Of a DNA stretch of 64,000 bases, positions 34,177-45,247 are shown piece after piece (positions within the stretch are counted from its first letter, which is position 1; each line of letters opens with the position of its first letter). The DNA is from Cercospora beticola (taxonomy: Eukaryota > Ascomycota > Dothideomycetes > Mycosphaerellales > Mycosphaerellaceae). The notes beneath the pieces were generated by a model. That model did no database searches, was not told the origin of the DNA, and saw nothing but the letters and a program-made list of their open reading frames with translations. Location of the stretch: positions 4,092,001 through 4,156,000 of the forward strand of contig NC_088939.1 of the NCBI RefSeq assembly GCF_033473495.1, read 5' to 3'. The position numbers and the translations under genes are program-made.

Positions 34177-35304
34177 TTACCAGCTGTACCACTGTCTGTT
34201 GGTCGTGATGGGCCTGTCTGGCAATGGCACCCAGACCTTCTCAGTAACCTCCTTCCTCCTCTTCGCCTCACGCTCAGCATGTTCTCGTATTCTCGTCGCT
34301 TCCTCCTTGAGCACTACACTCAGGCTTGTCCACGGTGTGCGCATGACGAACATGCGCCCTCTTGCCCTGTAGTCGGGCAGTTGTCCATATGGTCCCCGTC
34401 CCACCCACGCTTGGTCGATGTAGATATTTGAGCGGTCCTCGATCTTGTGTCTCTTGCCGTCTTTGAGCTGGATTTCAACCTTCTTTGACGCATCCGACTT
34501 TGTTACACTCTCCAGCACTGAATCGGCGGAGGCATCGAGGATCTCCGCATCATCTGAAGCCTTGACTTTCCCCAGACCCATGCCGCGCATCACGATAGCT
34601 TCATCGCGCGCCTGCTCCAACTGCTTCAAGACCTCTTGCGCGACTTTCTTCTTGCTGAAGCGCATTTGAATGATGGCATCGTCGATGGTCTTCCCCGCAA
34701 TTTGCCTCGCAATCATGCCGAGTTTCTTGACCGAAGTCTTCATGTTGTGGCTCTTAACAAGATGCTCCCTTTCGGTGCGTTTGAGGTATTGCGCCTTGGA
34801 CAGCCTCCCACCATTTCTGATCATCTGAATGACTTTTTTTCGCTCCCATCGTTCGCGCGCGTTTGGGTCGGGCTGGGTCACTCGCAAAATATGAGCGGGA
34901 TTCCTGGCTTGCTCCCCCTCGCCCTCGGCGTCTCGCTCTCGTTGGGCTGCTATGCGGCGCTCGTCTTCGAAAATGGACGATGAAGCAATGTCTCCCTGTT
35001 GCGGCATGGTCTGTGGCATGTCCGGTCCTTGGGGAGTCGGCGTGCCTGGGTTCTTCCTTTTGAACTCGTCCAGAAAGGGATTGTCTGATTTTGGCTTCTC
35101 ATTGTCGGGCTGTGAGGCGGATGCACCACGTTTGAAGAAGTCTGTCACTGCAGTCCGGCGCTGCTGATGCTGGATGGTCCGAATGGGCAGCGGGCTGCAA
35201 AATGTGCCTGCGGAGGTCAGCTGGGGGCAGCGCTACAATGTGCTTTGATGCGCTGAATACGCACATCTCGAGGCCAAGCGCCTCGCGGGTCCTGCACCAC
35301 TCAT
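34177..35304 (-). CDS. MRPL22: Mitochondrial large-subunit ribosomal protein uL22m
   Basis: Two exons on the minus strand, 35304-35261 (44 nt) and 35194-34177, joined by a 66-nt intron with a CTGAC branch site about 25 nt before the acceptor, give 353 residues. The long exon alone has no ATG at its start. The small upstream exon supplies MSGAGPARRLASRC, which continues into PLPIRTIQHQQRRTAV, a typical Arg-rich mitochondrial presequence. The ribosomal L22 core lies in the middle and C-terminal parts: KSHNMKTSVKKLGMIARQI, AIIQMRFSKKKVAQEVLKQL, and the beta-hairpin region IYIDQAWVGRGPYGQLPDY. The protein lines the exit tunnel of the mitochondrial ribosome. The long N-terminal extension is usual for fungal uL22m. 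Confidence 0.9.
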
Positions 35305-36055
35305 GGCGATGTAGGAGGGTTGACAGCGTGGACGGGGCAGATAGCACAGATTCAATGGTATGTCGATGGCATGGGTGAGGGTGCAGCAACGCGACTCGTC
35401 TCGGCGACACTAGGGAGTCGGTTCGCGCCGAGGCCACACGACCGGGGCGGGATTAGTTGTCTGTCGTCACTGCGAGCAGCATCCTGGCTCATGCTGAGAG
35501 ATGGACCGGGAGGTGGTGAAGAACAGAAGCCAACACGTGGGCCTTGCGGACAGCAGCAGATACTCTCCAGTGCGCTCCAGCGACTCGCCATCGCCGTCCC
35601 CATCTCTCCTCACATCACCGCGGGCTCTCCAGCGTCGGGCGCGTCTAGGCCTTTCCGGCGCAACCTCCGTACAACCTCGAGCTTTGCTGCAATAGTGTTG
35701 CTGCTGCAAGAGACTAATTCGGCCGGCTGCACACGCCCGGCCACCCGTGTCAAAGTCGCAGCAGCAGGCAAGCAGCTTCTCTCCTCGCCCTCACACTGCT
35801 GCTGCTCGCTCGCTGGAGGAGGCGTCTCTGGCCAGCTCGCCGCTCACCCTCCCAACTCACCCTCCCAACTCACCACCCTCACGCCCACCTCTGCCGGCTG
35901 CTGCCGCTGCCTCAGGCCGCCCGGCGAGTCTGCTTCGCGCCAGTGGTGGAGGGCTAATGTCGCCCATTTCCCTGCATTGCTGTTGCCGGAGGACTCGCTG
36001 ACGACCAGCTTTCGAGGCGGCGCCCGGTGTCTGGAGGTGAGGGGCTGGGTCCGAG
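35305..36055. promoter_or_regulatory. Divergent promoter region, uL22m and PRP24
   Basis: About 750 bp between divergent ATGs. It is GC-rich with short tandem repeats, including two copies of a CTCCCAACTCACC unit near 35847-35875 and CTG/GCT runs. A 248-codon plus-strand frame (35320-36066) crosses the PRP24 start and looks like a composition artefact. Confidence 0.45.
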
Positions 36056-39000
36056 ATGGACATTAATGCGTTGCTGTCGCCAGACGACGGAGCACGATCT
36101 GCGAGAAGTCCTTCCACTCCGAGTGCTGCTGCTGCGACGCCGCCTGCTGCGACGCCGCCTGCTGCGAGGGCGCCAGCAGCAGAATCACCGCCTGCGGTGC
36201 AGAGAGGGAAACGGCCCGCCGGTGGCAAACGCACTGCGTCCGGATTGAGCCAAGAGCTCTCGCGGTCGCCAGAAAGGCGTGTATCACCGCAGGCGCGGCC
36301 TCCAGCGCACGCGACAGGAGCTGCGGCCTTTTCGCAGCAGCAGCAACAGCAGCAGCAATATCACGCGTCGGCGCCCGCGCCGCCCAACTTCAGGCCGCTC
36401 CCGCCCACCAGCAATCCCGTGCAGGTATCCGAGCACCACCCGCAATATGCATACTCACAACGGCCATCGGTAGCCCATCGCCCATCGTCCACGCCGCAGG
36501 TGGAAAAGTTGACCGGTATGTGCATCATGACGCTGCCTGCCGCGCTACGCAAATTTTGGGCTGACCCGCGTCTACTTCAGATTTTCCTTCGCCGCACAAG
36601 CGTCAACAAACATCGCGCACGTATTCCGACAACATCCTGCCCAAACAGGTGCAAGCACGCCCTCCGGCACATCACCATACGCTGAGGGACTCGGCGCCTC
36701 CCGTCGTGCGAACCATCTCGCGCCAGAGCCTGGCGGATCTCACAATGGCCGAAGCACCTGCCCAAACTCCTCCGCCACGCGAGTTCACATCAAACGCGCT
36801 GTCAGAAGAGGAATCGCACCGAGTCTCAGAGCTGCTCGCCTATCTGCGCGACAACTCCTATGCCTATCAGTATCACGTGGAGCTGATCAACCTTCTGCAC
36901 AAAGGTTTCCGTGCTCACGTCTCTTCGCCTGTAGGTGCTCAACATGGAGCGCAGCCAGGTGAGCCCCGCACGTACGCGCTACTGACCGAAATGAGACAAG
37001 CGAGAGAAGCGATGGACTCGCGTTTCGCAGTCGGCGAAGCCATCTGGGTCGACTGGCTCAATGATGAGATCCTCACTGCCAAAAACACCGAGGAGCGCAT
37101 GGCAGTCTTGGAGCTTTGTCAGAAAGCCGTTGCGGACGAGCCAGCTTCTGTCAAGCTCTGGCAAATGTACGTGGACTATGTTTCCAACAGCTATGAGGCT
37201 TGCCACGACCTGCGCGAGACCATTGAACGTGACTGGACGCCTGAAGACAAGGAGATGTGCAAGGAACTCTTTACTCGGGATCTGGTCATGACAGTGCTCG
37301 AACAAGCGGCTGCAGCCACACAATGGCGCATGGACGAGAGCCATGTTCTGTGGAACCGATTCGCTAAAGCTGTCTACGAGCAGCTTCCTCAGCAGCCGTC
37401 GCAGGCTGACATAACACCCATACACAACATATTTCTCGGTCGTCTGAAAACACCTCAAACACAATGGCCAGACACGATGCAACTGTACTGGCCGATCGTG
37501 TCACGCTTCGAGGGCGCGAACTGGGAGGCTGCTATTGCACATATCAACCAACAGGCGGAGCCTGCCAAAGCGTGCTTTGCGATACGGGAGGACCACGAGT
37601 TCAAACTCCAGCGGGCGATTGAAAGCGGTGATGCCTCGAACATCCATCACCAAATGGAGCGGTATCTCAAAGACGAGAAGTACTATTCTCTCAAGCCAAA
37701 AACTGCAGGACCCTTCGATTATGAGTTACGCTGTGCTCTTTTTGAGCGTGCCGTTCTATTTGAGCCGACAAATCTTGAGTGGTGGCTGGACTACATCGAC
37801 TTTTTGGTAACGGATCCGAAGTCCACCTCGCTGTTGTCAGTCATCGAGCGCGCCACTCGCCATTGCCCCTGGTCAGGAGAGTTGTGGGCGAGACGCATAT
37901 TGCGCGCGGATGTTGAACAACAATCTCGAGACGACATTGGCAACATCAAACATCGTGCCACCAACACTGGCTTGCTCGATGTAGGAGGTCTTGAGGAGTA
38001 TGTGAAGATGCTGGAAGAGTGGTGCAGCTACCTGCGTAGGTACGCGTTCCGGCAGACAAGTACAGAGGACGATATCGACACAGCTGAATTTGGCATTCAC
38101 TCGACCCTTGAAGACGTACACGAGGCTGGCAAGCGGATCTACGGTCAGGAGTTTGAAGGCGATCCTTTGTTCCGACTGGAACAGATTCAAATCAAGTTCT
38201 ACGTCGAAGCTAAGCGTTTCGATCAGGCAAGAGAAATCTACAAGACTCTGGCAACTCGTCTTGGAGGATCTTACGATTTCTGGAGCAAATATTACCATTT
38301 TGAACTGCGCTTATGGGCTTCGGACCGGATACGTGAGGAGCGGAGAGTGGAGAGGCCGGATAACGCACCCACGCTCGCATCGCAGGTCGTCAAGGAAGCC
38401 CTGCGACAACGCAATATCGATTTCCCAGATCGGGTATTGCAACTCTACACTAACCACTTTCAGCAGCACGAATCTGGAGTTGCACTCCAGCACGCCTTGG
38501 CCGCTGCAAGGGAGTTCAATAAGAAGCTCGCAGCTCAGCGTACAAAGGAACAGGAAGAAGCACAAGCCGTTGCCGCACAACAGCAAGAACAGCTCGCCGT
38601 TGCAGCCGAAGTGCTGGAAACAGGCAATACCCCTGCTGGGGAGAAGAGAAAGCGTGAAGACGAACCCACCAATGGCGACGTTGCCAAAAAGGTCAAGCCC
38701 ACACTGGAGACCGTTCCGGAGGAAGCACGCAATGAGCCTTCCGCTTCAGCCAGCGCACAAATCAAGCGCGACCGTGAGCACAACACAATCACGGTCAAGA
38801 ATATGCCGCCCAGCATTTCTGAAGGCGAGATCAAGAAGTTTTTCCGCGACTGTGGCACACTACTATCGATCAGTATCGTTCAAGACAAGGAAGGGTCGTC
38901 AGCTTCTGCCGTGGTTGAGTTCGAGTCCGAGGACGATGTGAAGGCTGCTAAGACTCGGACCGGGAAAGAGATTGGAGGATATGAAATTCGCATCCAGAGC

Positions 39001-40203
39001 GGCTCAGGAAGTACTCTCTACGTCACAAATTATCCAGCCGAGTACGACGAGGAGGCGATTCGAGGACTCTTCAAGAAATATGGCGAGATTGTGGCCGTAC
39101 GTCTGCCATCACTGAAATACAACTCTCGGCGCCGTTTTGCGTATGTCCAATTCCTCAGCGCTGAAATGGCCAGAGCTGCTGAGGAAGCTATGGATGGCAA
39201 GAAGCTTGACGGCTTGCATACACTTTTGGCTAAGATTGCCGATCCTGATGCCAAGAAACAACGCGCTGGCCCACAAAGTGAAGGACGCGAGATCATTGTG
39301 AAGAACTCCGATCGTGAGGCCTCGGAGACACAGATTCGCGAGTTCTTTGGCCAATACGGCCAGATTGAACGAATCAATCTCGTGAAGCTGGTCAACAACA
39401 GGGCGACAGGAACGGTATTCATCACATACACCACAGCTGAAGGAGCCACAGCGGCTCTTGAAGGTGCGAACAACACTCCGTTCCATGACAGAATCTTGAA
39501 GGTGGAACTGGTACAACCGAAAGGACGTGCCGCTGCACCACATGAGCGAGCTGGACGTGAGGACGTCATCGTGAAACAGGACAAAGCATCCGCGACACCT
39601 GAGCCAGCCAGTAATGGTGCTCGCCGTGGTTCGGATATCTCCATGCAGTCCGCAAATCAGGATGACGAGTCGCACAAGAACGTGAAAGAGCGCAAAATCG
39701 CGATTTTCCACTTGCCAGACACCGTCAACGATGCGCGTATCCGAACTGCAATGGAGCAATATGGTCCCATCACCAAGATTCAACTTCGGCGCGAGAAGCA
39801 GGGAGCGATTGTCGAATTCAAGGACGTCAAGGATGCTTTCCGTGTCCGCACTGGTGTCGATGTGAGCAGCCTTGGACCAGAGGCAAGCACCGGCGATGTT
39901 GGCGACCTGCTCGCAAAGCAAAGCAGAAAGAAGAATGGTGATCTACGGGGTACGGGCGCGGACGTCTCGAATCCTGGAGCCAAGCCTGCGTTTGTTCCGC
40001 CACAGGCAACACGTCCAGGTGGTGCACGAGGAGGCCGTAGAGGAGGGCTTGGATTCAAGCGAGGTGGATTCTCGAGTGGCAATTCCAGGAGCGATGCTGC
40101 TGGTTCCAACTCTGAAGAGGCGGGCACGGCGAAGAAGAGCAATAACGATTTTCGTGCTATGTTAGAGGCGAGTAAAAAGAAGGATGAGCGAAATGGAGAG
40201 TAG
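36056..40203 (+). CDS. PRP24: U4/U6 snRNA-annealing factor Prp24 (SART3-like): HAT repeats plus four RRMs
   Basis: Two exons, 36056-36515 and 36581-40203, with a 65-nt intron carrying a CTGAC branch site, give 1360 residues. The junction reads KLT-D-FPSPHKRQQ and links a Pro/Ala/Gln-rich disordered N-terminus to the conserved body. HAT (half-TPR) helices extend over roughly residues 220-800. A Lys/Glu-rich linker follows. Four RRMs lie at about 886-957 (TITVKNMPPS), 965-1035 (TLYVTNYPAE), 1057-1130 (EIIVKNSDRE) and 1190-1250 (KIAIFHLPDT). The C-terminus has NNDFRAML, matching the short Lsm2-8-contacting motif at the end of Prp24. The family anneals U4 with U6 snRNA during spliceosome recycling. 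The HAT domain is present in SART3 and many fungi but absent from yeast Prp24. Confidence 0.9.
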
Positions 40204-40694
40204 GCGCGTTATTGGTGTTGTTGGACGATGATGTAAAGTGAGGCTGTACTCTAGTGTAATATGTACAAAAGAATTGCTGGCCGTTACTGGCATTGGTGCA
40301 TCATGATACCGAGCGCGGGTCTTGTGTTGTGACGCACACTGCATGGCGATCGAGGTCGTGAGGATTGGGTGTAGCAACAATGCTTGCGCTGCGCCATCTA
40401 CCCCGTTTTGTGATTGAAGGTTCGAAAGCATAAGAAGTCTGAAGCGGCAGACGATCGGAGAAGATCACTGTTAGAAATGTCCATGAGGCAAAAGGAGAGT
40501 AATAATACCAATATGGTTCATATGCTTCGCTATATCTACTTTCCCAAATTGGAACAATCAAAACCCCTCAAACCGAACGCCAGTGCCACATCGTATGTGA
40601 AAGAGTATCATCGAGTATGCATTAAATCTCAAGAGTAAGTATATTATAGGTCCTTTGATTCTCCATGCAATTCCGCCTCTCCGCTCCCAAATCT
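40204..40694. other. Convergent 3' intergenic region, PRP24 and CCCH protein
   Basis: About 490 bp between stop codons, A/T-richer than the flanks, holding no supported gene. It contains AATAAT/ATAATA-like stretches that could serve polyadenylation. Confidence 0.45.
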
Positions 40695-42383
40695 CTATTT
40701 GTCTTTCTTCTCCGCTCCAGCTCCCGCGTTCACGGCAGCGGCGACTGTAGGAGAAGGCGAAGCAGGACTTGTAGCAGTAGCAGAAGAAGTAGCAGGACGA
40801 CGAATGCGCGAACCTGCTTTGTTGCGCTTCGCGGGAGAAGGGGAGGACTTGTTGCTATCGGAGGAGATGGAGCCAGGAGGGGGCGGAGGGGCATGTTTCG
40901 AGGCTTGAAGGCCGACTGGACCCGATTTCGTGATGAGAGTCTTGGTTGTGTTTGGGATGATGGGTCGTGGGTGGGTGGGAGATGGGGTGCGGGATGGTTG
41001 TTGCTTTATGCGAGTCGAGCGCTCACGCTTTTTCATGTCTGCGATGTGGTGGTCTGGGGATTCTCCCGCGGGGACGAAGACTTTGGTGGTTTTCTTTGCT
41101 GTGGTCGGGGGAGTTTGCGGGGGATTGGTGATGCTGAGGGACGTGGTGGTTGGAGTACATGTAGTAGTTGGACCACCTCGGAGGTTGTAGTCGCGCTTGG
41201 GGCGAGACGTGGTTGCCGTTGGTGGAGCGGTCGTAGTTGCAGTTGATGGCAGAAGCGGAGCGAAGTCGATGAGGTCGCTTGTGGTTGATGGCTTGCGAGC
41301 ATCCTTTGGCTTCTCTGTGACTGTGACTGGTGACGATGGACGAGTAGGCGGAACAACAGGTGACTTGAGCTCTACCGGAGCCTTAATGATTGGCTTTCTC
41401 ACAACGTCGTTGTTGGTCACGCCTTTCGAGTTCAGCAGAGCCTTCTTGTCGGCAAGGGAAAGCACCACCTCCACCTCACTGTCACTCTCATCGGGTCCAT
41501 CAGACGAGCTCTCAGAATCGGCATCATCGCCTTTGCGCAGCATCTCCAATGGCTTCAACGACGGACCGGCCACATTTCTCGCTCCTCCAAGCCTGATAGC
41601 TGCGTTATGCTCCAACCACCATCTCGGCGTATGACGAATTCCCAACTCTTTCAGCTTCGCCTCGGACGGCATCTCATGCTTGTACCGACAGCCCTGTTGA
41701 ACGAATTTGCAATCGCCAGTCATGATCCAGTGCGTACAGAAGACCTTCTTGTCCTGGTCAGGCACGATCCCAGATGGCGGTGGAGTAGTGTCTCTGCTGC
41801 GATAGCCCACTCGCTCAGCAGTCTCTGCCCCAGCCTTGGAGCGCAGAATTGCATCGATAACGCTTTGGGTTGGGTCAGTGGATTCGGTCGGATCGTTGCG
41901 ACGCCACGACTTTGCAGTCTCGTGAGCAGATGGCGGCCGGCTGGTGTTGCTGTCGATACCGCTGACAGCAGCGTGAGGAGTGGTGGCGAAGACCTGTCGA
42001 GCCAGCGCATCTGGTGCGAGATACTGCTTGACACCAGTGGCACTGTGGCCACGAGCGTGAAACGGCACACTCGTTGGCGGGCTACCGCTACGCTGAAAAT
42101 CGGTAGATCCAAGACCATCAAGCTTGAACGTGGTGCCAGCGTAAGGAGTTGTGCCTACGTACTGCATGCCGTACGTGTCTTGAGGGTCGAGAATGCGAGG
42201 CACATTTTGCAGCTTGATCGTAAATGGCAGCTCATCGGCGGGAATGAGAGGGATGGCGAAGCCATTGGGTCGAGTGATGAAATAAGCCAGGCGAGGCTGG
42301 GCTTGGTCGTTGGGGGCGCTGCGTTGCTGATAGCCAGGTGCTGGCAGGAGACCAGGCATCGTGGTGTAGGTCTGAGCGGTCAT
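40695..42383 (-). CDS. CCCH-type zinc-finger protein, otherwise disordered
   Basis: Intronless, 562 residues from the ATG at 42383. One CCCH finger is visible near residues 214-236 (CTHWIMTGDCKFVQQGCRYKH), with spacing C-x8-C-x6-C-x3-H, the class that usually binds RNA. It is followed by a conserved-looking LKELGIRHTPRWWLEHN segment. The N-terminal 100 residues look partly ordered (LAYFITRPNGFAIPLIPADELPF), while the C-terminal half is Pro/Ser/Thr/Lys-rich and low-complexity. Fungi have related single-finger proteins of unknown role, so a role in mRNA metabolism is only an inference. It ends tail to tail with PRP24. Confidence 0.8.
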   Translation of the reverse strand: MTAQTYTTMPGLLPAPGYQQRSAPNDQAQPRLAYFITRPNGFAIPLIPADELPFTIKLQNVPRILDPQDTYGMQYVGTTPYAGTTFKLDGLGSTDFQRSGSPPTSVPFHARGHSATGVKQYLAPDALARQVFATTPHAAVSGIDSNTSRPPSAHETAKSWRRNDPTESTDPTQSVIDAILRSKAGAETAERVGYRSRDTTPPPSGIVPDQDKKVFCTHWIMTGDCKFVQQGCRYKHEMPSEAKLKELGIRHTPRWWLEHNAAIRLGGARNVAGPSLKPLEMLRKGDDADSESSSDGPDESDSEVEVVLSLADKKALLNSKGVTNNDVVRKPIIKAPVELKSPVVPPTRPSSPVTVTEKPKDARKPSTTSDLIDFAPLLPSTATTTAPPTATTSRPKRDYNLRGGPTTTCTPTTTSLSITNPPQTPPTTAKKTTKVFVPAGESPDHHIADMKKRERSTRIKQQPSRTPSPTHPRPIIPNTTKTLITKSGPVGLQASKHAPPPPPGSISSDSNKSSPSPAKRNKAGSRIRRPATSSATATSPASPSPTVAAAVNAGAGAEKKDK

Positions 42384-43118
42384 ACTGCTGGCCCGTTGAT
42401 CCCTTGTATGATGGGTTCTGATGCAGTGTTGCCGATCTTGTCGTACGAAAGATAATCAGAAGCTTTGCAGTATAGGGTGTTGGTGGCAGCGAGTGTTGCG
42501 ATGCTTGTGGAGAAGCAGATCAGAGCAGATCGGAACACTCATATGTGACTGCTCGGCGGGCGCAAACATGATGCGGCCATTTTGCTGTATGTCTGAGCGC
42601 AAGGGCAAACAGCCAAATGAGCGAGACAATGAACTTCAAAGCGGCCAAGGCAAGCTGCAGAATCAATATGAATGACTTGTATGATCGACAGAGCTTCTGT
42701 CCTTTCAATGAGCTGAGAGTGGTCAAGTTTGGGTGTCGGTCTCGATTGCTCTTTATTGAGTGTCGATTGTTTGACATTTGTCGTTGTACTCATGTGGCTA
42801 GCCGTCGGAAGCACGCATATGCCACGGATGCTGCTGCTGCTACCCGTTAGCTCTTAGAAGGGCCAATTCGCATGTTCCATGCCCCGACATGTGGAGCAAA
42901 TATGTGGTGCGGCGTGCTGCTCACGTCCTCCAGTAGCGCAGGATCTAGGGTGCTATGGTGCTAAGTAGGCCCCAGCCTTTCTTCATGCCCGCGCGGTCGT
43001 GCTACCTGAGTTCAATGCCCTTGCAGATCTAGCCAGGACCACACAGATCTGGTCATGGATTGTGCCGATACATTAACGAGCTCAAGTCTTTAGTTGGATG
43101 AGACATCGGCGCTATAGC
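42384..43118. other. Intergenic, about 735 bp
   Basis: Lies between the start of the CCCH gene and the stop of the carboxylesterase, both on the minus strand. Only short overlapping frames occur; no repeats or recognisable remnants. Confidence 0.45.
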
Positions 43119-44777
43119 TTACAGCTTAGACTTTATCCATCCCAGCAAGCCACTGGCAGCATCGCCGTTGACAGCATCCCATATCTGAAGGCCCTCTTCC
43201 CATCTATCGTCGGTCCAAATATCGGTCTTGCCATCGTCGCGTAATCTCAGCATCTCTTTGACATTGCTCGTGCCCCACGGCACTTCATCGCCTTTAACAA
43301 ACGCCGCGAAAGCCTCATTCCACGGCTTCAGCAACTGCTTCTCCTCATCTGTGATACCATCTCCATACTCCAATCCCCAGAACCAGATGCTCATATCTGT
43401 CGCGTGGGTGACGCCCCATTCGAGAGGGAGAAAAGCGTCCACGCACTTCGCTCTCCAGTCGAATCTGTATCGCAGTAGATCCTTTCCTGGAATCATTCCA
43501 GCATTGACAAGCGCGTTGTGAAACCCTCGTTCGAGACAATGCACTTGCATATTGGCGTAAAGCTTTCCAAAAGCCTCCGACCAATCTTTGCATCCCTGTG
43601 GCAAAGCATGTTGCTCGCCGCACGTGGCATGCATCAATTTCTTTACAGCCTGCTCAGGATAATCGGCGCATAAGCGCCTATACACTGAGTCGAACGATGG
43701 AGAAGGCGTTCTCCACGTTTGGTATAAGGAGTGCTCATCTCTGCACTCACCATTCATCAACTTGATGCCTCTTGCCTTCATACGTCTGCCGAAGTCGCCC
43801 GAGTTGATGTTTGCCACCAAGTTTTTCGACACGAAATGATCGTCCGAAGTTGCTCGGAACTCTGAGTATTGCATCTCATTGTTTGCATTCACAATGTCGA
43901 TGGCTGGTTTTGCTCTCAGCTGACGCAGCTTCTCCTGAGGCGGCAGAGACTTGGAAATATTGAGCTTCTCCAGCAACTCGTCGAATTGCTTCTGTTGCTC
44001 ATCTATCCCTTTGGCCTGCACGCCAGGACTGTTCGACCACATGATGGCCCGATTAATGATCGCTTTGTCATCTGGGACGAAGTAGAGTTCGTGAGCGAGC
44101 TGCTGAAAGACACTGTGAGATCCGGCCGAGTAGCCACCGATTGTGATGTTCTGCGCATTGCCTCCAAAAGCCTCAATATTCCGCGAGGTCCACTCCAGTG
44201 CCAGCCTTTGGTCCCAGAACCCTTGATTGCCAGTCGGCTCGCCAAACGCTCGAGCTTCATCACGGAGCTCTGTGCTTGCGATGAAGCCAAATACATTGAC
44301 GCGATATGCAGGGGCAACAATAATTGCCTCAAAAGCAGTCTCGGCTAGCAGAGGGACGAGAGATTCCGGACCAAAGTTTGGTGAACCCCATTGCAGGAAC
44401 CCGCCATGTATGTAAAAGTAAACCGGCCAACCCGCTTCTGGGCGTTTGCCAGCAGGAATATAAATATTCAATTGCAAGCAGTTTTCATCCCATTGCGCTG
44501 TTTCTTCATCCGATCGCCAGCCTGGCTGAGGGCAGACTGCGGCACTATTCTGGAAGCGTCCTGGGTTGACTTTAGTGCCATACCGATATTCCTCCGGTAG
44601 TGGTCGAGCCTGCCGGAATCTGTATTGTCCTACTGGAGGTAATGCATATGGCAGACCACCAAAGTAGGTAAGCAATTCGGCCTTGTCCGAGGATCTGAAT
44701 AATGTCGTGCCCTCGATACACCCTAAAGAATCACATTCGAGCTTGTAAGGTTGCTTGTCTGTCGTGGGGCGAGACAT
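43119..44777 (-). CDS. Type-B carboxylesterase / lipase (alpha/beta hydrolase)
   Basis: Intronless, 552 residues from the ATG at 44777; the open frame extends three codons upstream to a GTG, which I did not use. The type-B carboxylesterase layout is clear: FGGLPYALPPVGQYRFR near the N-terminus, ENCLQLNIYIP, the oxyanion-hole YIHGGF, and the nucleophile elbow GGYSAGS with Ser217. A later GVTHATDMSIWF segment holds the likely catalytic His. Family members hydrolyse carboxylic esters. There is no signal peptide, so the enzyme is probably intracellular. The substrate cannot be told from sequence. Confidence 0.88.
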   Translation of the reverse strand: MSRPTTDKQPYKLECDSLGCIEGTTLFRSSDKAELLTYFGGLPYALPPVGQYRFRQARPLPEEYRYGTKVNPGRFQNSAAVCPQPGWRSDEETAQWDENCLQLNIYIPAGKRPEAGWPVYFYIHGGFLQWGSPNFGPESLVPLLAETAFEAIIVAPAYRVNVFGFIASTELRDEARAFGEPTGNQGFWDQRLALEWTSRNIEAFGGNAQNITIGGYSAGSHSVFQQLAHELYFVPDDKAIINRAIMWSNSPGVQAKGIDEQQKQFDELLEKLNISKSLPPQEKLRQLRAKPAIDIVNANNEMQYSEFRATSDDHFVSKNLVANINSGDFGRRMKARGIKLMNGECRDEHSLYQTWRTPSPSFDSVYRRLCADYPEQAVKKLMHATCGEQHALPQGCKDWSEAFGKLYANMQVHCLERGFHNALVNAGMIPGKDLLRYRFDWRAKCVDAFLPLEWGVTHATDMSIWFWGLEYGDGITDEEKQLLKPWNEAFAAFVKGDEVPWGTSNVKEMLRLRDDGKTDIWTDDRWEEGLQIWDAVNGDAASGLLGWIKSKL

Positions 44778-45247
44778 TTTTGTCACAGATGATTGACGCC
44801 GGATGCCGAGCTTGCCAGATTGGTGTTATCTTTGCAAACATCAAAGTGATGTTCTCTTGCAAGGTTGGAATTTGACTTTTGATAAGTTGGCCGAGGTTGC
44901 CCGCAGCCGCCCGCGCTGACCAGCAAATGGCATTGAGTCCCGAATGAGGCGGACGAAAAGTTGCATAGGGATGGCAGGAAAGTGCCTGGATCACAATAGC
45001 GATCATACACCGACTATACAGCTTTACAACACGCGCGTGCTATGCACTCCAGTATCTAGGAACAAATAGGAAACAGATGGTATCTTTGAGTCTGGGTCTG
45101 GCCCCCTCCGACTCCGTAACGCTTTTCCGCAAGTGACCTCTCCACAAGGGACAGTCCTGAAGTGAACGCCGTGGCCATGTCCTTCCGTGGCATTTCAAAA
45201 AAAGAAAAGAGAAAAGAAATGGAATCGCAACAAAAAGCGCCAACTCA
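44778..45247. other. Intergenic, about 470 bp
   Basis: Promoter side of the carboxylesterase and 3' side of the next minus-strand gene. No gene or repeat is supported; an A-rich run (AAAAAAAGAAAAGAG) lies near 45200. Confidence 0.45.

Noticed and set aside
35320..36066. Plus-strand 248-codon frame upstream of PRP24
   Set aside because: GC-rich, low-complexity, overlaps the PRP24 start codon and the small uL22m exon region; no homology is evident.
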